Shown: piece by piece, positions 37,429 to 46,562 of the stretch
Numbering within the stretch: position 1 is the stretch's first letter
Layout of the letters: every line of letters starts with the position of its first letter
From: Alphaproteobacteria bacterium
GTDB taxonomy: Bacteria; Pseudomonadota; Alphaproteobacteria; CAAHEQ01; UBA3637
Reading direction: 5' to 3'
NCBI GenBank assembly: GCA_015062385.1
Contig: SUUT01000003.1
Location: 1 to 63,783, forward strand
Length of the DNA stretch: 63,783 nucleotides
Program-made: the position numbers and the translations under genes
The notes under the pieces: generated by a model
Database searches by the model: none
The model's input: the letters and a program-made list of their open reading frames with translations, nothing else
What the model was told of the DNA's origin: nothing

Positions 37429-38813
37429 TGAAATTAACGTGTCCGCTTCAAAAAATACATTTTGTTGGGATTGGTGGTATCGGGATGAGTGCCATTGCAG
37501 AAATGTTGGCTGATTTAGGTGTTCAGGTTCAGGGGTCCGATGAAAAAGAAAGTGCAAATACAAAACGTGTTCGTGAAAATGGTATCCCCGTGTTTATTGG
37601 GCATTCCGCTGAAAATTTGCAAGGAGTCGATGCTATTGTTGTTTCTAGTGCCATCCAGCCGGATAATCCGGAATTGGTTGCGGCTCAAAAAATGGGAATT
37701 CCGATTGGGCATCGTTCAGAAATGTTGGCAGAGATTTTGCAGTATAAACAGAGTATTTGTGTTTCCGGCACACATGGTAAAACAACAACATCTTCTTTAA
37801 TTGCCAGTGTTTTAATGACGGCAAATTTTGATCCGAGTTTTGTTATTGGCGGTATTTTAAATGCACAACATTCCAATGCCCGATTAGGGAAAGGAAATTA
37901 TGTGGTTGTGGAAGCTGATGAATCGGATGGTTCGTTTTTGAAGTTGCCGACAAATATATCGGTTATTACAAATATTGATGCAGAGCATATGGATTTTTAT
38001 AAAACATTTGATAATATGAAGGCGGCATATTTATTGTTTATGAGAAATACGGCTTTTTATGGAGCTTGTATTGCTTGTATAGATAATCCGGTGTTAAAAG
38101 AAGTGGTTACTCAGGTTCAAAACAGGTATTGTATTACGTATGGATTGGATAAATCCGCAATGGTACGGGCGGAAAATATTCGTACAGATAGACAAGGTAT
38201 GAAATTTGATGTTGTTGCCCGTTTAAAAGATAAAACATACTTTATGACAAATATATCTTTGGCAATGTTTGGGTTGCATAATGTTGTAAATGCTTTGGCA
38301 GCTGTTTCTGTGGGTCTGTATTTGGGTGTTTCCGAACGTAAAATTATTCAGGCATTATCTGAATTTGGTGGTATTCAGCGGCGTTTGACTTATCGGGGAC
38401 AAATAAATGCTGTTTCTGTATATGATGATTATGGTCATCATCCAACAGAAATTGCAGCTACATTAAAAGCGGTACGGGAAAGTACACAAGGAAAAGTTAT
38501 TGCTGTTTTTCAACCACACAGATATACCCGTTTGAGAGATTTGTGGGATGGTTTTTTAGCTTGTTTTGAAAATGCGGACGTTGTATATGTTTGTGATGTA
38601 TATAGTGCCGGAGAAGAACCGATTGAGGGGGTAACAGCCCCAACATTTGCACAAGTTTTGTCACAGACACACGGGCAGGTTAAATATTTACCGGTTTTTG
38701 ATGATTTAGTTAATTTAACGCATGGATATACAATGTATGATACGCTTGTTTGTTTGGGTGCAGGGAGTATTTCGTCTCAAATAACAACACTCATTTCATC
38801 ATTGAAAGGATAA
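37428..38813 (+). CDS. murC: UDP-N-acetylmuramate-L-alanine ligase MurC
   Basis: MurC adds L-alanine to UDP-MurNAc, the first peptide-stem step. The 461 residues show the N-terminal FVGIGGIGMSAIAEML, the ATP-binding GTHGKTTTSS (about 110-119), DESDGSF and DYGHHPTEIAATL. TAATG overlap with murG; murB follows after six bases. Confidence 0.97.
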   Translation: MKLTCPLQKIHFVGIGGIGMSAIAEMLADLGVQVQGSDEKESANTKRVRENGIPVFIGHSAENLQGVDAIVVSSAIQPDNPELVAAQKMGIPIGHRSEMLAEILQYKQSICVSGTHGKTTTSSLIASVLMTANFDPSFVIGGILNAQHSNARLGKGNYVVVEADESDGSFLKLPTNISVITNIDAEHMDFYKTFDNMKAAYLLFMRNTAFYGACIACIDNPVLKEVVTQVQNRYCITYGLDKSAMVRAENIRTDRQGMKFDVVARLKDKTYFMTNISLAMFGLHNVVNALAAVSVGLYLGVSERKIIQALSEFGGIQRRLTYRGQINAVSVYDDYGHHPTEIAATLKAVRESTQGKVIAVFQPHRYTRLRDLWDGFLACFENADVVYVCDVYSAGEEPIEGVTAPTFAQVLSQTHGQVKYLPVFDDLVNLTHGYTMYDTLVCLGAGSISSQITTLISSLKG

Positions 38814-38819
38814 AAACGA

Positions 38820-39794
38820 ATGAATATGCATTGGATGAGTTTAGTTTTAAGATATTTTACCTTTTCATTTAAAAAATCAGAAAAATGGATAAAAAGTTTG
38901 CCGCCTGTTCGAGGTAGATTGGTTGAAAATGAACCATTGCATAAGAAAAATTGGTTTGGCGTTGGAGGTTCGGCACAAGTTTATTTTGAACCTGCCGATG
39001 CGGCAGATTTGGCAGGTTTGTTATATAAATTAAGGGCGTTGCCACCTATTCCGATGAGTATATTGGGGGCAGGTAGCAATGTTTTAATTCGGGATGGAGG
39101 TGTTCCGGGTATAACCGTACATTTGGGAAAGCCGTTTTCGCAAATTGTCGTTCAGGATGATATATTAGTCTGTGGGGCTTCTGTCGGGGTAATGGAAGTT
39201 GCTCGGGAGGCGTTAAAAAATAAAATTGCCGGATTTGAGTTTTTATGTGGTATTCCCGGTTCGGTTGGTGGGGCTGTCCGAATGAATGCCGGTGCTTACG
39301 GATGTCAAATATTTGATATGTTAAAAACGTTGACCATTGTTACACGAGAAGGGGAGATTCGGGTTTTATCAGCAGATGAAATAAAGGATTCCTTTTCGTA
39401 TAGAAAATGTTTGTTGCCACAAGAGTGGATTTTTGTTAATGCCGTTTTTCAGGGTAAAAAGGTAAAGGATGCAACGGTTATTCGGGAAAAAATGGAAGCC
39501 AATAAACAAAAACGGGAAAAAGGTCAGCCAATTGGTGTTCGGACGGCTGGTTCAACATTTAAAAATCCGGAAGGGACACCAGCTTGGCAATTAATAGAAA
39601 AAGTCGGAATGCGAGGGGCTAAACGAGGGGGGGCTGAAGTTTCCAAGAAACATTGTAATTTTTTAATTAATTCGGGTTCTGCAACGGCAAAAGACATTGA
39701 AACGCTTGGAGAAGAAATTCGGCAAAAAGTTTATGAAAAAGAAGGTATTGAATTAGAATGGGAAGTCAAAAAAATGGGAGTTGATAAACTATGA
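38820..39794 (+). CDS. murB: UDP-N-acetylenolpyruvoylglucosamine reductase MurB
   Basis: MurB is the FAD enzyme that reduces enolpyruvyl-UDP-GlcNAc to UDP-MurNAc. The 324-residue protein carries NWFGVGGSAQVYFEP, LGAGSNVLIRDGG, CGIPGSVGGAVRMNAGAYG and GSTFKNPEG, the FAD-binding and catalytic segments of type II MurB. About 30 residues of basic, slightly hydrophobic sequence precede the usual start; a second ATG two codons later is possible. It ends in an ATGA overlap with ddl. Confidence 0.95.
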   Translation: MNMHWMSLVLRYFTFSFKKSEKWIKSLPPVRGRLVENEPLHKKNWFGVGGSAQVYFEPADAADLAGLLYKLRALPPIPMSILGAGSNVLIRDGGVPGITVHLGKPFSQIVVQDDILVCGASVGVMEVAREALKNKIAGFEFLCGIPGSVGGAVRMNAGAYGCQIFDMLKTLTIVTREGEIRVLSADEIKDSFSYRKCLLPQEWIFVNAVFQGKKVKDATVIREKMEANKQKREKGQPIGVRTAGSTFKNPEGTPAWQLIEKVGMRGAKRGGAEVSKKHCNFLINSGSATAKDIETLGEEIRQKVYEKEGIELEWEVKKMGVDKL

Positions 39795-40699
39795 AAGTTG
39801 CAGTTCTTATGGGCGGACATTCATCTGAACGTAATGTGTCATTAGAAAGCGGAAAGGGTGTGTTAAAAGCTTTGCTTGATGGCGGATACAACGCTTTTGC
39901 CGTTGATGTTGTATTTCCGATTTCCGGTTTGGTTTCTTTTTTGGAAGAAGAAAAGCCAGATGTTGTTTTTAATGCTTTGCATGGAAAGTATGGAGAAGAT
40001 GGTTGTGTTCAGGGACTGTTGAATTTAATGAAGATTCCCTATACGCATTCCGGTGTATTGGCATCGGCTGTTTCTATGGATAAACAGAAAACAAAAATTA
40101 TTGCTTCTTCTTTGGGTATTGATGTGCCGGATGGTAAATTAATTTGTAAAGAAGATATTTTAAAGGGTGGTGGATTTAAACGGCCGTATGTGGTAAAACC
40201 AAATAATGAAGGTTCATCGGTAGGTGTTTCTATTATTCATTCGGTAGCGGATGAAGAAAAATTATTGCAAGAGTGGGTTTGTGATGTACCGATGTTGTTG
40301 GAAGAATACATTGCCGGACGGGAAGTGTCGGTTGTTGTGTTAGATGATGGAGCAGTTGGTGTTGTTGAAATTAAACCCAATCAAGGATTTTATGATTATC
40401 AAACAAAGTATACAATAGGAGCAGCGACACATCAAATTCCGGCTGAAATAGATATAGATTGGACGGAAAAATTAAAAGCAGATGCTTATGCGATACACCA
40501 GGCATTGGGTTGTCGAGGTGTATCCCGTTCGGATTTTCGTTTAGATGAACAGAACGGAAGGGCTGTTTTTTTGGAATTAAATGCCAATCCCGGAATGACT
40601 CCGCTTTCGTTGGTTCCGGAAGTTGTTCTGAATATAAAAGGTATGTCATACGGTACATTGGTTGAATACCTATTGCACAAAGCAACATATGAAGGATAA
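39791..40699 (+). CDS. ddl: D-alanine-D-alanine ligase
   Basis: Ddl makes the D-Ala-D-Ala dipeptide used by MurF. The 302-residue ATP-grasp protein has LMGGHSSERNVSLESG, FNALHGKYGEDG, VVKPNNEGSSVGVS, LLEEYIAGREVSV and FLELNANPGMTPLSLVPE, covering substrate, ATP and Mg sites. Length is standard. It overlaps murB by four bases, and ftsQ starts two bases after its end. Confidence 0.96.
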   Translation: MKVAVLMGGHSSERNVSLESGKGVLKALLDGGYNAFAVDVVFPISGLVSFLEEEKPDVVFNALHGKYGEDGCVQGLLNLMKIPYTHSGVLASAVSMDKQKTKIIASSLGIDVPDGKLICKEDILKGGGFKRPYVVKPNNEGSSVGVSIIHSVADEEKLLQEWVCDVPMLLEEYIAGREVSVVVLDDGAVGVVEIKPNQGFYDYQTKYTIGAATHQIPAEIDIDWTEKLKADAYAIHQALGCRGVSRSDFRLDEQNGRAVFLELNANPGMTPLSLVPEVVLNIKGMSYGTLVEYLLHKATYEG

Positions 40700-40701
40700 A
40701 T

Positions 40702-41526
40702 ATGAAAAAGAATTATCGGACAAGAAAAAGAATAAAAAAATCATTTTGGACACTAAAACGAAAGATAAGTTTTTGTATTTTACTTGTTTTGAGTGTCAGT
40801 ATTGTGGTTTTCTTAATGGCTCCAACCGGCCAAAAAGCAAGACAGAAAGGTGTTGAATTGTTAGCTGTTATGCAGGAAAAAGCCCATTTAAAATTAGATC
40901 AGGTAAGTGTTGAAGGGCGTAATCGTACGTCAACGGAAGATATTAATAAGGCTTTGGATGTGTGGCAGGGTATGCCGATTATGGATATTGATTTGGAAAA
41001 ACAAAAAGAGGCCCTGTTGACGTTGCCTTGGATTAGAGATGTATTAATAGAACGATATTTACCGAATCAAATTTTAATTCGCATAACGGAAAAAGAACCG
41101 ATAGCTATTTGGCAAAATCATAAAAAGTACTTGCCGATTGATGAAAAAGGGGAACCGATTGCGGATGACAAGACTGTTATTTCAAATGTTTTATTAGTTG
41201 TTGGTGAAGATGCTCCTAAACACACACCATTGTTAATTGAAGAATTGGCAAAATATCCATCAATTGCAAAACGGGTTTTGTCTGCTGTTCGTGTGGGAAA
41301 ACGTCGGTGGGATTTGTATTTGAATGATGTTGAAAAAGGTGTTGTGGTTCGCTTGCCTGAAACGGGGATTGATAATGCTTTATTGCGGTTGAAAGATTTT
41401 CATGAGACTGGACAAATATTGGAGCGAGATATTCAAATAATTGATTTAAAATTGCCGGATAGGTTAATTATTCGAAGTGAAGCCCATGTTGAAACTCAAC
41501 ACAAAAATGTGAAAAAGAAAAAATAA
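40702..41526 (+). CDS. ftsQ: Cell-division protein FtsQ
   Basis: FtsQ is the bitopic divisome scaffold that recruits FtsL and FtsB. The 274 residues have a very basic N terminus, a membrane segment at about 25-43, a POTRA domain (about 62-135, LDQVSVEGRNRTSTEDI to ITEKEPIAIW) and the FtsQ beta domain. The Lys-rich tail (KNVKKKK) is unremarkable. It sits between ddl and ftsA as in other dcw clusters. Confidence 0.94.
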   Translation: MKKNYRTRKRIKKSFWTLKRKISFCILLVLSVSIVVFLMAPTGQKARQKGVELLAVMQEKAHLKLDQVSVEGRNRTSTEDINKALDVWQGMPIMDIDLEKQKEALLTLPWIRDVLIERYLPNQILIRITEKEPIAIWQNHKKYLPIDEKGEPIADDKTVISNVLLVVGEDAPKHTPLLIEELAKYPSIAKRVLSAVRVGKRRWDLYLNDVEKGVVVRLPETGIDNALLRLKDFHETGQILERDIQIIDLKLPDRLIIRSEAHVETQHKNVKKKK

Positions 41527-41539
41527 AAACAGGATAAAG

Positions 41540-42790
41540 ATGAGTAAAAAGAAAAAATTAAAATCAGTTTTAACATTATTGGATATTGGGACATCCAAAA
41601 TTTGTTGTATGGTCGTTCGTTTTGGACAGGATGGTGTGCCGGAAGTTATCGGTTTCGGCTATGAACGGGCATCCGGCATTCAAGCCGGGGCTATTATTGA
41701 TATGGATGCAGCTACCGATTGTATTCAAAAAACCATTAAGCAGGCAGATACGCAAGCAGATTGGCGAACAACGAATGTTGTTGTCAATGTTTCATCTACG
41801 CAAATGCGGGCTCATCATATCCATAAAGAAATTGAAATTAGTGACGGCAGACCCATTAATGCAGGAGATGTAAGGCGTTTGGTTGATGGTGTGATTGCCG
41901 GTTGTTTGGCGGAAGGCGATGAAGTTGTTCATGCATTTCCGCTTAGCTACATTGTGGATAAAGAACAAAATATACAAGATCCACGGGGATTATACGGTAC
42001 TCGATTAGGTGTTCATATGCATGTAATTACGTTGCCGGAAAGTCAAACCCGTAATTTGGTAGCCGTATTGGATAGATGTCATATTACAATTGATACAAAA
42101 GTGGCAACGCCTTATGCTTCGGCACTGGCTGTTGTAAATGAAGAAGAAAAGGATGTGGGTGTTAGTGTTGTTGATTTTGGGGCAGGAACGACATCTATTG
42201 CCATTTTTTTAGATGGTGGTTTGGTTCATTTAGATTTGATTCCACAGGGTGGAAATGTTATAACAAAAGATATTGCCCGTGGGTTGAACACCTATTTCTC
42301 TTCGGCAGAGCGTTTAAAAACATTACATGGAGCAACATTTTCATCAACTCGAGATGGTATTGAACGGTTAATTGTTCCTGTTTTGGGTGAAGAAGGGGTT
42401 AATATTCAGGTTCCGCAAGCAGAATTGATTTCCATTGTGATTCCTCGTGTAGAGGAAATTTTGGAAAATGTCGGTCGTATTTTTGACAGATATCCATATT
42501 TTGTTGTTTCAACGCAACATTTGGTTTTAACCGGTGGCGGAAGTATGTTGCAGGGGATAAAAGAAAAAACAGAGATACTTTTAGGCGGAACTGTTCGTAT
42601 GGGAAAACCGGAAATAATACGAGGATTACCCACTCAATATGAAAGTTATACATTTTCTACTTGCATTGGACTGTTAAAATATGTAATGATAAGAGAGAAA
42701 AGTTTATTAAACGCAAAATTTAAAACACAACCAACACCCAAAAAAGGTTTTATCGGAAAGGTAATGCAATGGCTAGTTCAGAATTTTTAG
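41540..42790 (+). CDS. ftsA: Cell-division protein FtsA
   Basis: FtsA is the actin-like ATPase that tethers FtsZ filaments to the membrane. The 416 residues show [13 protein letters not shown] (phosphate 1), [14 protein letters not shown] (phosphate 2) and [11 protein letters not shown] (adenosine), and end in an amphipathic helix [14 protein letters not shown], the membrane-targeting sequence. The last 22 bases overlap the ftsZ start. Confidence 0.96.
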   Translation: MSKKKKLKSVLTLLDIGTSKICCMVVRFGQDGVPEVIGFGYERASGIQAGAIIDMDAATDCIQKTIKQADTQADWRTTNVVVNVSSTQMRAHHIHKEIEISDGRPINAGDVRRLVDGVIAGCLAEGDEVVHAFPLSYIVDKEQNIQDPRGLYGTRLGVHMHVITLPESQTRNLVAVLDRCHITIDTKVATPYASALAVVNEEEKDVGVSVVDFGAGTTSIAIFLDGGLVHLDLIPQGGNVITKDIARGLNTYFSSAERLKTLHGATFSSTRDGIERLIVPVLGEEGVNIQVPQAELISIVIPRVEEILENVGRIFDRYPYFVVSTQHLVLTGGGSMLQGIKEKTEILLGGTVRMGKPEIIRGLPTQYESYTFSTCIGLLKYVMIREKSLLNAKFKTQPTPKKGFIGKVMQWLVQNF

Positions 42791-44484
42791 AAGTACAGGA
42801 AAACGGATTATCAATCGGGTTGGCAACACCAGCCCCGGAATTTTTGTTAACGCCGAATATCGGTGTTATCGGTGTTGGTGGAGCAGGTGGTAATGCCGTT
42901 AATAATATGGTAACGGCAGATTTAGGGGATGTTGCTTTTTTTGCAGCGAATACAGATGCACAGGCGTTATCTCGATCATTGGTTGCCGATAAGATTCAAT
43001 TAGGGGTTACGATTACACAAGGACTTGGGGCGGGTGCCAATCCGGAAGTCGGTAAAGCGGCAGCGACGGAAGCCGCCGAGAAAATCAAAGAATATTTAAA
43101 AGGGCTGCATTTATTGTTCATTACGGCAGGTATGGGAGGCGGAACCGGAACAGGGGCTGCTCCTGTTATCGCAAAATTAGCTAAGGATATGGGAATTTTA
43201 ACGGTTGGTGTTGTTTCTAAACCATTTCAGTTTGAAGGTGCTCGACGTATGCGAACGGCCAATGACGGTATTGAGGAATTAAAAAAATATGTAGATACCT
43301 TGATTGTTATTCCGAATCAAAATTTATTCCGCATTGTAGCAAGTAATACAACATTTGCAGATGCTTTTAAAATTGCCGATGGTGTTTTGTGTCAGGGTGT
43401 ACGCTCTATTACGGACTTGGTTATGAATCCTGGGATGATTAACTTGGATTTTGCCGATGTTAAAACTGTTTTATCTTCGATGGGTCGTGCAATGATGGGA
43501 ACAGGAGAAGCCAGTGGGGAAAATCGAGCAGAAGTTGCCGTTGAAAAAGCAATTTCCAATCCGTTATTGGATGATTCATCTATTCAAGGTGCTAAAAGCA
43601 TTTTAATCAATATTTCGGGTGGTTTGGATTTGACTTTGGCAGAAGTAGATTTGGCTGCTGAACGAATTCGTCAGGAATTACATCAGGATGATGCAAATAT
43701 CATATTCGGAACATGTGCCGATGAAGCATTGCATGGGAAAATTCGAGTTTCTTTGGTTGCAACCGGTATTGATGATTCTCCAACTGAAAAATATGTTCCG
43801 ACTATTCGGCAAGCACAGGAAACCATTGTGGATGTGCCACACACGCAAGAACCGGATATATTGAGAGTGAATGTTGCTTCTGTTGAAGAAACAGAACAAC
43901 CCCTTCAGGAAGAAACTTTTCCGCTTATGACAGATATAACGGGAGCAGATTCTGATTTAAACGGGACGTCTTTTCAAAGTGCCGAATTAATGGTTCAACA
44001 ACCGATAGAAACTGAGAAACCACCCTATGAAATGGCTATTGAGATAACGGAAGAACCAACAACTCAACCGGCATTGTTTGTTGAAGAAGTGCCGGAGATT
44101 GCTCCGATTATTCCGGTTGAAGAAGTGCCTGAAATTAAAGAACCTGTTAGTATGGAATCTAAAAAAGCGGATGCAAATGTCAAAGCACCACGTAGCAGTA
44201 CGTTGTTTGATATTATGTTGCCCGGATTTAGAAAGGGAACACGTCGGGTAAAAGACGATGCATCTTCATCTTCTTTGGGCGGTACCACCGAAGTTGTTAC
44301 GGATACAAATGGAAGTAGAATTGTTGGGACGCCATATATGAATCAATCGGGTTCATATGGTATGATGCATGCAGATTCATTAAATGCAGGTGAAAAAACG
44401 CAAAGACAGTCAGAGCCACGTAATGAATTGTTTGATGATCCATTTGAAAATGTGGATTTGCCGGCATTTTTAAGACGCCGTTAA
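42769..44484 (+). CDS. ftsZ: Cell-division GTPase FtsZ
   Basis: FtsZ forms the cytokinetic ring. The 571 residues contain [17 protein letters not shown], the tubulin signature [10 protein letters not shown] (near residue 125) and [12 protein letters not shown]; the GTPase domain ends near residue 340. A long acidic, Pro- and Glu-rich linker of about 210 residues follows, including two similar segments around [19 protein letters not shown], then the conserved C-terminal peptide DLPAFLRRR that binds FtsA. The ATG lies within the end of ftsA behind GGAAAGG. Long linkers are typical of alphaproteobacteria. Confidence 0.97.
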   Translation: MASSEFLEVQENGLSIGLATPAPEFLLTPNIGVIGVGGAGGNAVNNMVTADLGDVAFFAANTDAQALSRSLVADKIQLGVTITQGLGAGANPEVGKAAATEAAEKIKEYLKGLHLLFITAGMGGGTGTGAAPVIAKLAKDMGILTVGVVSKPFQFEGARRMRTANDGIEELKKYVDTLIVIPNQNLFRIVASNTTFADAFKIADGVLCQGVRSITDLVMNPGMINLDFADVKTVLSSMGRAMMGTGEASGENRAEVAVEKAISNPLLDDSSIQGAKSILINISGGLDLTLAEVDLAAERIRQELHQDDANIIFGTCADEALHGKIRVSLVATGIDDSPTEKYVPTIRQAQETIVDVPHTQEPDILRVNVASVEETEQPLQEETFPLMTDITGADSDLNGTSFQSAELMVQQPIETEKPPYEMAIEITEEPTTQPALFVEEVPEIAPIIPVEEVPEIKEPVSMESKKADANVKAPRSSTLFDIMLPGFRKGTRRVKDDASSSSLGGTTEVVTDTNGSRIVGTPYMNQSGSYGMMHADSLNAGEKTQRQSEPRNELFDDPFENVDLPAFLRRR

Positions 44485-44497
44485 GGATATTAAACGG

Positions 44498-45766
44498 ATG
44501 GATAATGCGGTTAAAAGCAGATATGTTGCCTTTAATATATTAAAGAGTGTCTTGTTTGCTCAAAAAACTTTGGAGGGTATTTTTGACAGACATTCGTTTT
44601 ATCATTCATTATCTCATGCGGATAAGCAGTTTGTTCGGATGCTTGTTTTAACGGTTTTACGTCGTTGGGGGCAGTTAAAATTTTTAGTTAATCAATGTTT
44701 GGATAAACCATTACCAGAAAAACGGCGGGATATTTTAGTTGTGTTGGCTTTGGGTGTTGCTCAACTTTATTATTTAAATACACCGCCTCATGCTGCTACT
44801 GATACGGCCGTTCAACTGACACGCGTTATAAAACAGTCTGCTTTTACGAAATTAGTTAATGCGGTTTTGCGGTCTTTTGTCCGAAAAGGAAAAACATTAA
44901 AAGAGCCCTCTGTTTTGTTGAATTATCCTGAGTGGTTGATGGATGATTGGAAGCAGAATTATGGTGAAGAAGTTGCCGAAAAGATGCTTTTATCATTAAT
45001 GGATAGCGGATATTTGGATATAACGGTTAAGACTAATCCGCAAGAGTGGGCTGAAATGTGGAATGGGGTTGTTTTAAATACAGGAACGGTTCGGTGTCCA
45101 TATCAAGGGGATGTTGCCTTAATGGATGGATATGCAGATGGTTTATGGTGGGTTCAAGAGGCGTCAGCTTCTATACCGGCACAATTATTTGATGAGTTAC
45201 AAAATAAGCGTGTAGCTGATTTATGTGCAGCTCCCGGTGGAAAAACAGCACAATTGGCTTGTCGAAGGGCATTTGTTGATGCATACGATATTTCTGAAAA
45301 ACGATTAATGCGTTTACGGGAGAATATGAAGCGATTAAAGCTGGAAGATTATGTACAGGTAAAATGTCAGGATGTTTTGACAATAACGGAAAAGCAAGTA
45401 TATGATGCGGTGTTATTAGATGCCCCCTGTTCAGCAACGGGAACAATTCGTCGGCATCCGGACTTGCTTTATCATAGAACGAAAGAAGATGTTCAACGGT
45501 TAACGCAAATACAGTCGGCACTATTACAAAAAGCTATCGATTTATTAAAACCAAATGGGCAGTTGGTATATTCTACTTGTTCCTTAATGCGTGATGAAAA
45601 TGAAAGTGTTGTTCAGCAGGCATTACTTAACAATAAAAATTTGGAACGGGTAGTGTTAAATAAAAAATGGCAACCGTTTTTAAATGCAAATGGTGCTATT
45701 CAAGTTTTGCCGACGATGGGACAGGATGGATTTTATGCGGTATTGTTATATAAAAAGAATACTTGA
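44498..45766 (+). CDS. rsmB: 16S rRNA m5C967 methyltransferase RsmB
   Basis: RsmB methylates C5 of C967 in 16S rRNA. The 422 residues have the N-terminal NusB-like RNA-binding domain (about 1-140), and the SAM-dependent domain with DLCAAPGGKTAQLA, DAPCSATGTIRRHPD and the catalytic cysteine in YSTCSLM. It starts 13 bases after ftsZ with an AAGGA site and is probably read through from the dcw operon. Confidence 0.94.
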   Translation: MDNAVKSRYVAFNILKSVLFAQKTLEGIFDRHSFYHSLSHADKQFVRMLVLTVLRRWGQLKFLVNQCLDKPLPEKRRDILVVLALGVAQLYYLNTPPHAATDTAVQLTRVIKQSAFTKLVNAVLRSFVRKGKTLKEPSVLLNYPEWLMDDWKQNYGEEVAEKMLLSLMDSGYLDITVKTNPQEWAEMWNGVVLNTGTVRCPYQGDVALMDGYADGLWWVQEASASIPAQLFDELQNKRVADLCAAPGGKTAQLACRRAFVDAYDISEKRLMRLRENMKRLKLEDYVQVKCQDVLTITEKQVYDAVLLDAPCSATGTIRRHPDLLYHRTKEDVQRLTQIQSALLQKAIDLLKPNGQLVYSTCSLMRDENESVVQQALLNNKNLERVVLNKKWQPFLNANGAIQVLPTMGQDGFYAVLLYKKNT

Positions 45767-45790
45767 TAAAGAAAAGAAAAAAATTATATT
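45763..45790 (+). promoter_or_regulatory. Sigma70-type promoter for divK
   Basis: TTGATA (45763-45768) overlaps the rsmB stop codon, and TATATT (45785-45790) follows after 16 bases. divK starts 17 bases further on. Confidence 0.55.
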
Positions 45791-45807
45791 TGAAGTAAGG
45801 AGGCATA

Positions 45808-46170
45808 ATGGCAGTTATATTGATTGTTGAAGATAATGAAATGAATATGCGTTTATTTTCCGATTTACTTCAATCCAGGGGGCATCAGGTCATCCCTTGT
45901 TTTCAATCAACAAAAGCAATGGATATTATTTTGGAAAAACATCCGGATATAATTTTAATGGATATACAAATGCCGGAAATTTCCGGATTAGAATTAACAC
46001 AAATGATTCGGCGAAATAAGAATATTAAAAATACAAAAATTATTGCTGTTTCAGCATTTGCGATGGATGAGGATATTGAACGAATTAAAGCTTCCGGTTG
46101 TGATGATTATATTTCCAAACCGATAGAAATTAGGTCGTTTTTTTCGGCTATTGGACGGCATTTAAATTAA
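45808..46170 (+). CDS. divK: Single-domain response regulator DivK
   Basis: DivK is the alphaproteobacterial cell-cycle response regulator that, when phosphorylated, alters the kinases upstream of CtrA. The 120-residue receiver domain has the acidic pair in VEDNEMN, the phosphoacceptor Asp52 in ILMDIQMPE, the Thr/Ser position in AVSAFAM and Lys in YISKPIE. No output domain is present. The ribosome-binding site is strong (AAGGAGG). It is separated from the giant gene by 392 bases. Confidence 0.93.
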   Translation: MAVILIVEDNEMNMRLFSDLLQSRGHQVIPCFQSTKAMDIILEKHPDIILMDIQMPEISGLELTQMIRRNKNIKNTKIIAVSAFAMDEDIERIKASGCDDYISKPIEIRSFFSAIGRHLN

Positions 46171-46562
46171 ATAATGTAAAAATAAGTTTTTTATCTAAAA
46201 TTGACCTTTTGGTCAGTTAATGCTGTTTTTCTTGTTATTATAGTCATTTTTTTCTTTTGATAGTGAGATTTTTGATGGAAATAAAAATAGTAGAACTATT
46301 TTTTTATTGTTTTTCTATGTATTAGTATAATTGTGTGATATTGGCTGATGTGTGTTTTAAAATATAAGCGGGTGAAAAACGTACGTATAAATGCAACAAT
46401 TTTTTTCACATTTTTGGATTTTTTTTGATTTTGAATAAGATATTCAATTAAAAGAAGAAACTAGCACTTTCTCAAAAATCTGATTTTGCTAATTCGAATA
46501 GGGAAAAAAAGGTACCTTTTTTTATAATATAAAGTAGTAGTATCTTTATAGGGAGAAGTCGT
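46171..46562 (+). other. 392-bp intergenic region before the giant gene
   Basis: No open frame of note is seen. TGACC (46202-46206) and GGTCA (46211-46215) form a short inverted repeat around TTTT. A TATAAT at 46326-46331 has TTATTG 16 bases upstream (46304-46309) and could start a long 5' untranslated region. A second TATAAT at 46523-46528 has no good -35 box. The dispersed element (46383-46491) lies between the two. The ribosome-binding site AGGGAGAAG is just before the giant gene. Confidence 0.6.
46383..46491 (+). repeat. Dispersed intergenic element, copy B
   Basis: This copy matches the minus strand of 1-109 without gaps; the first 65 bases (46383-46447) are identical at 60 positions and the rest is partly conserved, closing with a shared CAAAAATxTGATTTTGCT block. 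It ends 71 bases upstream of the giant gene's start codon. It may lie in a promoter region or within a long 5' untranslated region. Confidence 0.75.
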
